This document shows positions 1-9,900 of a DNA stretch of 64,000 nucleotides, piece by piece. The DNA comes from Lineus longissimus (lineage: Eukaryota > Nemertea > Pilidiophora > Heteronemertea > Lineidae). How positions within the stretch are numbered: position 1 is the stretch's first letter; every line of letters begins with the position of its first letter. The notes under the pieces are model-generated. The model was given only the letters and a program-made list of their open reading frames with translations. It was not told the DNA's origin and did not search any database. Location: NCBI RefSeq assembly GCF_910592395.1, contig NC_088317.1, positions 7,256,001 through 7,320,000 of the forward strand. Direction: 5' to 3'. The position numbers were made by a program, and so were the translations under genes.

Positions 1-215
1 TCTCATTGAGACATCTGTTGTTCAGCAATTTGTATTGATCCATATTTTGTGTGGTCTAGGAAATATGTTTGTTTATGTGATAGTTGTTTAGGCTACATGA
101 TATCTACTTGACAATGGCCAGGGAACAACTTGTTGAAACGTCCCAGCCTCATAAACTACAGAACTGACAAAGAAAGATGTTTAAAAAAAGTCTTTGTAGG
201 AAGAGAACCAAAATA

Positions 216-1985
216 CAGTACAACCTCCCTATTGCAGACACCCATGGGACTGGGCATTGGTGTCCGTAATGTTGAGGTGTCCTTGATAGGGAGGTTATGC
301 CATTATTGTCCAAAAATGGATTCATGTGTATGAACATGGGTCGTGAAGCCTACGTATTACGTATTACATATTACATATTCCATTTTAATTTTATTAACTA
401 TTTCAAATAATTTACTGCCATTTATATGCGAACTTGAAATTACTTTATTGTAATACCTTATGGCATTTCTGGTGGTGGTCATATTAATTTGCCAACAATG
501 ATATCTGCAGGTTGTGTTCGTACGCTACATACTACATAGACAGCGTACATCCTTAATTAGTTGTAGTAAAAACTACACATCGAGCTTTATTCTTTGCAAT
601 TAGAGCACAGGGGACAATCCACTCAATGGACTGCAATTAATAATAGAATATACAGTAGCTTGGCAATGTGATGCACAGTGAAGATAATTAATCGAAACAT
701 TCGGTTTTAATTAGGAGAGCAACGGACCCACCCTGTAAGTAACTGAACAAAGTGTTTCTGATTATGTTCATCAAATACGCAAACTTCACACCTGTTAGGT
801 CTAATCGACTACCTAAGTGAACATGGGAAGCCATTGTTTTTGTTTACTGTCCGTAATTGTGAGGTGATTGGTCACCATGGCCGGGTCCGCAATTCGGAGT
901 AGAGAGGTGTCCGCCCCACAGAGGTTTTGGTTGAAGCAAATGTGTTAGAAAAAATCAGGACTGAACGAACATGTCTGTACTGCAGAGGTATCCGCCTGAA
1001 TGAATGAATGAACTTATCTTTTGTATAGCGCCTTTCCCACTGAATACAATGTTCATAAGCGCTCGCACTCCAAAATGCTCGCGGAAGAGGAAAGTTTTCA
1101 AGTTTTTTTGGAAGGTGATGGAGTCAGTTTCTTTCCTCAGGTCATGGCCTAGTGAGTTCCACATTCATTGGGCATGCACTGAGAATGCCCTTGCCCCGAA
1201 TGTTACCAGCCGGAATGGACGCTCGATAAGAAGATGCTGTGCCTCAGAACGGAGTGATCGGGCGGTAGTGTGCGGACAAATAAGTTCGTTGATGTAGAGA
1301 GGTGCCAGGCCGTTCACAGCCTTGAATGTGAACACCATCAATTTAAACTCAGTCCATTTCCGAACTGGCAACCAGTGTAGTTACATCAGGATCGGGGTTA
1401 TATGTTCCCATGGTTTGGTCCTGGTGACCATACGCGCAGCACGGTTCTGGATAAGTTGCCATGTCGTCGGGCAGGGCTTTTTTTAATAGCTCTCCAAGCG
1501 GGAGAATGTAAATTAGGAACAGTAACGGCCCGAGAACAGACCCCTGCAGAACACCATAACGAAGCACCTTTGCTGCTGATTTGCTGCCATTAATCCCCAA
1601 ATGTTGGACCCGTCCAGATAGATACGATCGAAACCATTCCAATGCTGTTCCTTGAATTCCAAGAAGATCACGCATCCTGGCGAGTAAGATTTCATGGTCG
1701 ACCGTGTCAAAGGCCGTGCTAAGATCCAACAAGACTAGTATGGCGGCACCATGATCGTCGACCATACAACGAATGTCGTTCTGTATGCAAAGTAGAGCGG
1801 TCTCAGTGCTGTGACCCACCTTGTACGCAGATTGGAAGACGTCATGGAGGTTATGAGAGATCATATAAGCATTGATGCGCGAGACCTTGGTCCAAGACCT
1901 TGGAGATGAACGAGAGGTTGCTCACTGGTCTGTAATTCTTTAAGACCTCGCCTGGCAGAGGTGTCTGCAAGGAGAGGTTCTACTG
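216..1985. mobile_element. TA-flanked DNA transposon with LINE inserted
   Basis: Ends are inverted repeats of about 28 bp: left CAGTACAACCTCCCTATTG, right (reverse complement) CAGTAGAACCTCTCCTTGC, both continuing into CAGACACC. A TA flanks both sides (214-215 and 1986-1987), as for Tc1/mariner/pogo elements. The motif GAGGTGTCCG/T recurs inside at about 265, 900 and 975, suggesting subterminal repeats. No transposase frame is visible. A CR1/L2-like LINE occupies 1000-1953. A solitary right end of the same type lies near 31060. Pogo/Tigger-like assignment is a guess. Confidence 0.6.
1000..1953 (-). mobile_element. 5'-truncated, internally deleted CR1/L2-like LINE
   Basis: On the minus strand, reading from about 1953, the reverse transcriptase begins at its LKNYRPVSNLSFISKV region. 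It continues with FQSAYKVGHSTETALL, the catalytic block LLDLSTAFDTVDHEILL and GVLQGSVLGPLLFLIYI. The next codons should reach the YADD box. Instead the sequence jumps to the C-terminal region (QNRAARMVTRTKPWEH in a shifted frame, then LMVFTFKAVNGLAPLYINEL and FKTFLFREHFGV-type ending), so the active-site aspartates and thumb are deleted. The 3' end is a GCGCTATAC hairpin-type tail followed by an (ATTC)n microsatellite at 1000-1015 on the plus strand. It is dead. Confidence 0.8.
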
Positions 1986-2075
1986 TACACAGTCAATATT
2001 TAGAACACTTTCCCAGGCTTTCCAACTTCTCCTGAGAGCAGGTCGTTGCTAAAGGTCTCTGATGTAGAGATAATA

Positions 2076-2865
2076 GGGCCGTTTAGACGACAGAAAAAAG
2101 GCCTGATGAGATCCGATCGAATCCGAATGCGGTCTTAATTTCCCTGGTGTAAACGCAAACCATTCGGGTCTCATGTGGTCCCATCGTGTCTTCAAGTGGT
2201 CCACCTCTTTTGCTGGTTCCATCGGGGCTAATCCGGATGCATCCGGATGCATCCAGATCAAATCTGGTCGTCTAAACGCGATCGGGCCTAATGCAGTCTC
2301 ATCTGGACTAATTTTTTACCTACTCGCATGCGTAATGGATTTGGTACTTCGGCAATACTTCCTTTCATTATAAACACGTGTATTTTCGCGGGAATTAACG
2401 TCGTTTGGATTGTCAGTTTTATAGTATTTTCTCTTTGCTTTATTTCATTATTCCAATATGGTGAAGGATAAATTCACGGACACGGTTGTTTTCGATCTCA
2501 TACATATTTGGAGCGATCAATCCATTCAGCGGAAGCTAGACAGCAGCTACCATAAGAACGATGTTTATGGTGATACTGCTCGACAGTTAAATGCTCTTCA
2601 AGAAGATAGAAATTTCGAAGGGAAGGCCGTGAAAGACAAGATCAAAAGACTTAAGTCTAGATACCGCATTGTGGTGCTAAATCGGTGACGCCACCGCGAC
2701 ATCCTGCGGATTATTGGTGGAACCAAAAAAAATTAGTCCACATCAGTCCTCATTGCTGTTGAGCGTCTAAACGGGTACATGAAAAGGAAACCACATCCGG
2801 TCTGGAATGGGGTTCGATCGGATCGGATCGGAATGCGGTCTTTTTGGAAAGCGTCTAAACGGCCC
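2076..2865. mobile_element. Non-autonomous Harbinger-like element
   Basis: A perfect 14-bp inverted repeat GGGCCGTTTAGACG closes both ends (2076-2089 and 2852-2865), flanked by TA on both sides. The motif CGTCTAAACG recurs inside at about 2267 and 2764, giving subterminal repeats. Next to both ends are GATCCGATC/GGATCGGATC and GAATGCGGTC, which extend the inverted repeat imperfectly. The interior carries a small Myb/SANT-like frame but no transposase. The GGGCC end and Myb partner recall PIF/Harbinger, but the usual 3-bp TAA duplication is not clear, so the superfamily is tentative. Confidence 0.6.
2458..2688 (+). CDS. Myb/SANT-like DNA-binding protein fragment
   Basis: A 76-codon frame inside the 2076-2865 element. 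Residues 9-70 look like a Myb/SANT or MADF-like three-helix domain: DTVVFDLIHIWSDQSIQRKL, then NDVYGDTARQLNAL and KAVKDKIKRLKSRYRIV. The W-x(8)-L spacing and basic third helix are typical. Harbinger elements encode such a Myb-like partner that helps the transposase bind the ends. The frame stops soon after helix 3, so the protein is either truncated or exon 1 of a spliced gene (GTGACG near its end is a weak donor). A TATAA-like box lies at about 2370. Expression is unknown. Confidence 0.45.
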   Translation: MVKDKFTDTVVFDLIHIWSDQSIQRKLDSSYHKNDVYGDTARQLNALQEDRNFEGKAVKDKIKRLKSRYRIVVLNR

Positions 2866-3547
2866 TAATGACGCAAAAATGTGTGATAACCCCTAACTCA
2901 TGTTTTGGGCTTGATTATATGCATTGTTTAGCCCTGATAAGGAAGAATGTGAGCCTGAAAGAGATTTGTTTATAATCATTTGCCATGGTGTTTGGTGTTG
3001 ATTGGGGAATTAAAAACCAGAAAAATAATTTTGAAGAAAAATAATGTTTTTGAAAAAATATTTTCTCCAACAGATTGCTGACCCCAGTGGCCGCCAAGCT
3101 GGCGGTTTTCTTGTGCCTCCTGGTACAGCCCTGCGCCCCAATGACCAGCATTAGTTGGAAACCCCTGCTTTTCTAAAATGCCATTCAAAGAACCTACTCA
3201 ATTCAAAAAAAGTTTTTGGTAATTGAACCAACTTGAACATTTCCAGTTGTGTAAATACATTTAAAGTATGCTGTACTACAGACCAAAAATTTCAAGTTTC
3301 AGTGAATATGCGGGCATTATGTCTATGGGTGGTTATATCCGCAGTAAATGGAGGTTGCAATTTTTACATGGACGTTACCAATTTTATAAGGAGGTTGCAA
3401 ATTTGGGTGACATTAACAAATTTAAGACGTTAGTAATTATAGACATGGCGATTTATGGAGGTTGTGAATTAGGTTCATATTGTTAAACAGATGTGGTTTT
3501 ATACAGACGTGGTTTAATACAGACATTGTGTTATACAGTCGTATAGA

Positions 3548-3930
3548 ATGATTTACAAGTTGTTGGTCCTGGTCTACGGAGCGATACATGGCACAGCCCC
3601 CGGGTACCTTTGCAGCCTCATCACTCCCTACGTGCCAACCCGGCCACTAAGATCAGGGTCGCAGGATATTATAACTCAGCCAACATATAGACTCAAAACG
3701 TTTGGTGGGAGAGCATTCGAGATTCTTGCTCCCCAAATGTGGAACACTTTGGACGCCACACTGCGACAAGAGACCTCATTGGCCACATTCAAAAGTTCTC
3801 TAAAGACATTTCTATTTCGAGACTATTTCGGGGTGTGATTCAAACTAGGTGGGGAGCGCCACAGAACATTGCGACAGTGATATGGGGCGCTATAGAAATG
3901 CTAATTCTATCTATCTATCTATCGTATGTT
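3548..3930 (+). mobile_element. 3' fragment of a CR1/L2-like LINE
   Basis: An open frame at 3548-3838 encodes only the last ~95 residues of a LINE ORF2: VYGAIHGTAPGYLCSLI, PTRPLRSGSQD, RAFEILAPQMWNTL and FKSSLKTFLFRDYFGV, then stop. The same landmarks occur in the minus-strand LINE at 1000-1953, so they are relatives. The tail GGGGCGCTATAGAAATGC followed by (CTAT)n at about 3907-3924 is the 3' end typical of these LINEs. It is a 5'-truncated insertion without enzymatic domains. Confidence 0.75.
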
Positions 3931-4564
3931 TAACAGTCTTTGGGTGGCGCTCGTGTCGGAAATAAAGGGAGTAGTTCTTGCATGCTTGGAGAACATGAAT
4001 GCATTCTCGGTTCTTTTTTTAAGCTAGCTTTTGGCCTAGCCTATTCTTCTAGCTGCGATGACCAGGGTTTTTCAGCACAAGAACTGAAATAAATCAAGTT
4101 ACGGACCTAGGTCATTTAGAGTACTGACCGACGATCATTGACTGATCACCTGACATGACAATAGGAACCGTGAATAATACGAACCGATACGTTACCGGGA
4201 AAAAGATGACGGGTCGCGTCCTCACCAATGACATGATACTGGGAGGGCGGGGCTAAAATTTATTTCCTTCAGAACAAAGTGATATTTTGGCCTACATTGT
4301 ACCTACAAGATTAGCAGCAGTTAACAACCCGGAAGATAATAATCGAAAGCTCCCAACAATTTTGAAATCCAACACCCAATTTCTCTGATGGCAAACTTGC
4401 AAACTTAACCCGCCAACTACCCACCAATGGCAGCCTAAGAAAAAATCACATGCATCCTCGCATCCAGTTCAATCTAGAATCTGCATCTGCTTTTCCTATG
4501 CTATTCACCTTGCTATCTTTTGATTTGACCTGGAATCGGGGTCGACAGCCTGCGTCCCCTTTTC

Positions 4565-4890
4565 ATTAGAATCGGCCAATTTGAGGAGTCAGTTGTATCA
4601 AATTTCAACACCTTGCGAACACATCAATGAACTCCTCGCTATAAATAACGTAGGACTATTTATCATCCTGGTCAAAACTTTCTCGATCCCGGCACTTATG
4701 ATCTTCAGACTTGCTGCTGAAACTTCTTTGACAATGATTGAGGGCAATTGAGCTCTCTACTCAGTAGACAGCTGTCAATTAATGACAGGCCGCATGAAAT
4801 TCAACTTTTCTTTTTTGAAGGAATTACCCATATCTATTCAAAGAAGTAGTTAAATAGTAAACATTTCACCCAGATTTTATTTGCGGACTA
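4565..4890 (+). repeat. Dispersed repeat D, block 1, copy 1
   Basis: This block begins TTAGAATCGGCC and is repeated with about 80-90 percent identity by eye at 28536-28870. Shared segments include CAAATTTCAACA, CTATTTATCATCC, TTCTCGATCCCGGCACTT and CAGTAGACAGCTGTCAATTA. No reading frame is conserved between the copies. Superfamily unknown; the left edge is sharp in both copies. Confidence 0.65.
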
Positions 4891-5654
4891 TCTCAAAACA
4901 AAGAAGTGAATGAAGAGTTGGCGTGTTACGAACTTAGTACAACAAATGCCGCGAGCATAGTGGGTGGCAGCACCAGACGGAGGAAGTAGTTCGCCTAGGG
5001 TTTTTTCGACACCCTCCTCACGGACTCCACTCGTTCTGGAACACTCACTTACCTGTTAATCTGCAGTGGTTAGCCTGTTTTTATCGCAGTAAAGAAATGT
5101 TAATCGGGATTTTATATTATATTTTATATTTGCCCCGGGTATTCATATAGGGAGCTGTGCTCTACTTTGCGCCCAGTGATTGGGTTGGGTGAGGCGGTTT
5201 TGTTATGATGGACGTGTATCACGTGATGAATTCCCATACGGTACTTAGAAAAATTAAGAGCGATTAACAACGTAAGGTGAAAGAGTACGATCAAAATAAA
5301 GGGGGAAAATTGCGGAAATGGATGAATGCTTTAAACATATAGTGGCCCCAATACTTTCCCGGCTTATTTTTGTATAATCCCACACTTTTGATTCAACAGA
5401 TGGCCCCATATGTAAATCAGACCTGCTGAAAAGGCCCTTTATGTTCTTGAGTATGCCCATATATAGAAAGAACAAAAAATGCTATTTCTCCGAGATCACT
5501 GCAAATGTTACCAATTTGACCCAGCGAGGTGTATCTCCATATCATTATCAACCACGACTTTCAGGAAAAGTTTTGAGGTCATCCGATCTGAACTGACGGA
5601 GGAGATGTGTGACAAACTATTTCAGCTCTACGTCCATTATAGTAGTGATGTTGT

Positions 5655-6070
5655 GGTAGGGGAGTTTGTCTTTCAAGTTCACTCAAATTTTGCCGGAAAC
5701 AAATGTACGCACGCGTTGATTTGTGTTGTGTCCTCCCATTTTGTTTAATCGGGCCGCGCGGCCGGGACTACTGGGTTGGTTGGACTCGAGAGGATTATTT
5801 CCAATCATTTTGGATGGGCTGTTTTGGATAGTTACTGGCAGTGGATTAGATTGGGGATTATCTTTTAAAACGGCAAGATAAAGGGCCTTTTTTAATCATC
5901 CACGTATTCTTTTCACCAGTTGTTTTCCCGCGAATGTCTTCTGTCATTCTGTTGCACGATAACGTGACCAGGTCCCGGTCAATGCCATCATCGCAGTCAC
6001 GACAAGAAACCGGCAAGAGTATCAATTAGGAACCAAACCGGCGATACATGGACCGATGAAAATCAATACA
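5655..6070 (+). repeat. Dispersed repeat D, block 2, copy 1
   Basis: It matches 30256-30660. Shared landmarks are GTTCACTCAAATTT, GGAAACAAATGTACGCACGC, TTGGATGGGCTGTTTTG, AAGGGCCTTTTTTAATCA and CCCGGTCAATGC. The order and spacing relative to block 1 are similar in both places once the LINE at 29036-30106 is removed, so the blocks probably belong to one element of about 2 kb with diverged middles. Downstream (6010-6560) the copy is rich in short GATACGAT/CGACACG-type motifs. Confidence 0.6.
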
Positions 6071-6790
6071 CACGACCCGAAAAAATTCATAGCACACCAC
6101 CCGAACAATTCATATGATAATAGTACTGTCCGATAAAATGTATAGTACGAGCCAATAGAAATTGAAGTACGATTCGGTCTTGCCTGAGTATTGTCTGAAT
6201 TTTGCACAACACGACACGATAGGATACGATACTAACCGCACAGACAGACCCATTTTTCTCGCTAAATGGCGACTTGGTTAATGTTAAGCATATCACCATA
6301 TTGACTTCGATCTCAACTGATGGCATTTTTGGTCAGGAACAGGCAGACAATATGTCGATTACGATCAGAGGTATTTTCAGGTACGGTCCGAAATTTTACA
6401 TAGACCGAAAAAATATCAAATACCACCCGACAGATATGACGATACGAGCCGATGGGATATTGGTAACAATACTGGGATTTATCGGGCTGACTTAGGACAT
6501 TACAGTGCTACGACACGACCAGGTTACGATTCGACGACGGTACGACCCGATACTTAGTTCTGGTACTAGCTGTATACATACTTCAAAGCATTATTTAGAA
6601 GCATCATGTTACTCTTGTGAAAGTGGTGAATTTGAGGTCAAGATGCAAAATCATGCCGTCTTAAAAAATCTTGGCTGACAACTTGAATTTAAGTATCATT
6701 TTACCCTTCTAACATGTAAAGAAAACTGGTGAAGGAGGTTATTGCAATCAGTTATAACATTTTAATGTTTATTTGAATTTACTCTTTCAG

Positions 6791-6922
6791 GACATTTGTG
6801 AAAACCCGCAGCTGTTCGTTGAGGGTGTCGACAGGGGTGATGTTCACCAAGGCCGACTTGGAAACTGCTGGTTTGTGGCGGCTTGTTCATGTTTGACCCT
6901 CTACAAGGAGATTTGGCACAGG
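6791..6922 (+). CDS. CAPN5: Calpain-5 exon with catalytic cysteine
   Basis: First calpain exon visible. It follows a pyrimidine-rich acceptor ending CTTTCAG and ends before GTATGA, with 44 complete codons (phase 0). It encodes [12 protein letters not shown] and then [14 protein letters not shown], the calpain active-site segment. The nucleophilic Cys codon is TGC at 6866-6868 and is preceded by the oxyanion-hole Gln of the family. In calpain-5 this segment starts near residue 56, so an upstream coding exon is needed. I found no convincing one between 1 and 6790. Confidence 0.93.
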
Positions 6923-9900
6923 GTATGAAACTTGTAGATTCTATGCTGCATGCATGTGATTTTGAATCCCATATCTGAACTATTGTAAAGGGTGCAGACC
7001 TTCACAACTGCATTGATGCTGTGCTCTGTGAAATCAGCATTCACCTGATTAACTTTTGATAAACTGCAGTCACTCCCACTTTGATGATGGAATTCAAAGA
7101 GCTAAATTATTTATCAATTATGCTATGGTTATTGAGTAAACAATCCAGCTAGGATGAGTTTTAGCTTGATTCAGCTAGTTCGCCCTTCACAACTTCAGAT
7201 TCGACTACGGCCTAGTTCGGAAACCTGACTGCACTCTCACTATAACCCATGTCATTACTTATGATAAGTTTGTGCAGAGAAACATCCATCTGTTTATGTC
7301 CTAGTTAATTTCAATGATGATTTCCCAGTTCTGTCTGTCTGTCTGTCTATTGGGTGGTCAGCAGAAAGATTCAGCAAGATATCACAAGTTCTTTAGCTCA
7401 GCTGAAGAAAGCAGAGTTGGTAAAATAACGATTCAAAATGGCATCTGTCCTTTCATCCATCAACATAGGTGCACGTCACCGTAAGACCTAGGCACTTTAA
7501 ATCTGGTCATGCAGAAGAAAAGCCAAGGAAATGACCCTGACAGAAAATTTTGACCTAAATTCTTCTCCCAAGGGGATTTCAGGCAGAAATTACAAAGATA
7601 AGGTCTGACGCCGAATTTTCGATCTGATTCTCGACTTGGCCACCAAGTGGCCAAGACTGAAAAGGTAAAAAGTGCAATATCTCGCTTATTATTGACTGGT
7701 TTTCGATAATATTTATATGATAGATAATATTTATATGATAGGTACTCCTAACAAGGATATCCTGCGGGTTTTTGATTTTGCCTACTTTTCAAGGTCACAG
7801 AGGTTAAATGACATGAAATTTTCATTTAGCTATAACACGTATCCTAACCAGCATGAATACTTAACATACATCTTTACTGTGAGCACAATGGCCCCTGGCC
7901 TTTTCATTCACTTGTACAGTCATGTATATTACATTTTCTTTATTTTTAAAAAATTTGGCAGGCGGCCATCTCGGAAATCATTTTGCCATTTCAAAGCTTT
8001 TGTCTCTAGCTAGAGTGACTGGTTCCTGCATCTAATAAGTCTCCATTACATATCAACCAGGTTTTCGATTTGACCTACTCTTGAAGCTCTTAAATATCAC
8101 TAATAAGTTGCCCCTTTTGTCATCATTTGTAAAGGGATCTTTTTACTTTGGTATATATGTGTGATATAGGCATATCAGTATGTAAACAAAATTGAGGTTG
8201 AAAGAGGCCCACCAGGTACTTTCCATGTTTTGTACATTGTACCCATGTATTTCAGCTGAACGCCAGGCCCGTGGGCCTCTTGTTGATATTCTGCCATGTG
8301 CTGGCATGGTATTGTTGTTATTTTTGGCTCACCGGTACGGTGAGTCTATACAACACTGCAGTGTCTGTCGTCCATTATTGTCGTCGTCCATCGTATCCTA
8401 TTTCAAAAACAGTGGCACGTTTTTTAACCAATAGGGCTATGGACTAAAAACTTTGTATGCTTGACTTTGTCAGATGACCTTTGACACTGAAAACGCAAAA
8501 AGTGTGATATCTCACTTATTGGCTCACCGTTAGGGGAGTCTTTACGATAGCCCTGTGTCCGTCGTCGTCCGTCGTCGTCTGTCGTCGTCTGTATCCTGTG
8601 TGGCACGTTTCTTAACCGCTTGTGCTATGAACTTAAAACTTTGTACACATGACCTCCTAGGTCAGAGGTACTCTGACACTGAATTTCAGTCCAGTCTGGT
8701 TCATGACTTGGCCACCAGGGGGCCAAAACTGAAAACATAAAAAGTGTGATATGTCTCCTATTAATGATCCGTTTTCAATAAAACTTTAAAGGTAGGTACT
8801 CCTAGCAAGGATACATCACATATCGTACAGGTTTTTGATTTGACGTACTTTTCAAGGTCACAGAGGTCAAATGGCGTAAATTGGCCGTTAGGATGTAACT
8901 ATGGCACGTTTCTAAACTGCAATGACTTTTGATCCCAAATTTGGTACACATGTACCCCTTAGTCAAGTGATCTCCGGGACCGAAGTTCGGTCCAATATGA
9001 TTCACCACTTGACCACCAGGGGGCAAAAATCCAAAAACTTTAAAAATGTGATTATTCCTTAACTTCTTGCCCGATTGCCACCAATTTGATATCATGGGTA
9101 CATCTAACCACCATACAGTATATGTCACACAGGTTTTTAATTTGACCTCTTTTTCAAGGTCACAGAGGTCAATTGGCGTAAATTGGCCGTCAGGCCGTAA
9201 CTATGGCACGTTTCTTTACCGCAATGACTATTGATCACAAATTAAGTACATATGTACCCATTGGTCAGGTGATCTCAGGTACCGAAGTTTGGTTTGATCT
9301 GATTTGCCGTTTGGCCTGCAGGGAGGGGGCCAAATCCAAAATTCTTCAAAATGCTATTATTAGCTCAGCTGACAAAGTCAGCGGAGCTAGTCAAATAGCT
9401 ATTCGATTGGTGTCCGTTCTTCCTGCCATCCTTCCATCATGCCATCTGTAGACAAAGTTGGGAATTTTGTAATCATACAACCGAGGCACTTCAAATCTAG
9501 TCTTGCTTATAAACACCGCAGAAAATGTTGCTTACGGAAAAAAATTTGGGCGATTCGACTCAAATTCAGCTCACCAGGGGGCAAAATGTGTAAATGAAAA
9601 AACAATTTTTTGACGCTCTATTCCAGCAGATAAAAGCTCGAAATAAAGTTGAAAAGGTCTTCATGATACAGAAGTTTTGATATAAAATAGATTAGTGTCG
9701 ATTTATATCACCAGTTGGCGGTAGTGAGCAAAACTGTTGTTTGACCCCGGATGACCCCGCTTTAAATTTCCCGCCGAGGTTACCTGGAGTACTATCGTCA
9801 AGAAAATGGCGGTGACATTTTTATTTCTACCGGAGCGATGATTTTGTAAGTGAGGAATTTTCTTTTTTAAGCTTTACGGAAACGTATTTTGGTACGAAAC

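Noticed and set aside
5479-5748. 89-codon open frame in repeat D
   Set aside because: Copy 2 of the repeat does not preserve the frame, and no domain is recognisable.
1-6790. Missing first coding exon(s) of calpain-5
   Set aside because: I looked for the conserved N-terminal segment before the DICENPQLF block and found no frame with suitable splice sites, so it is assumed to lie upstream.
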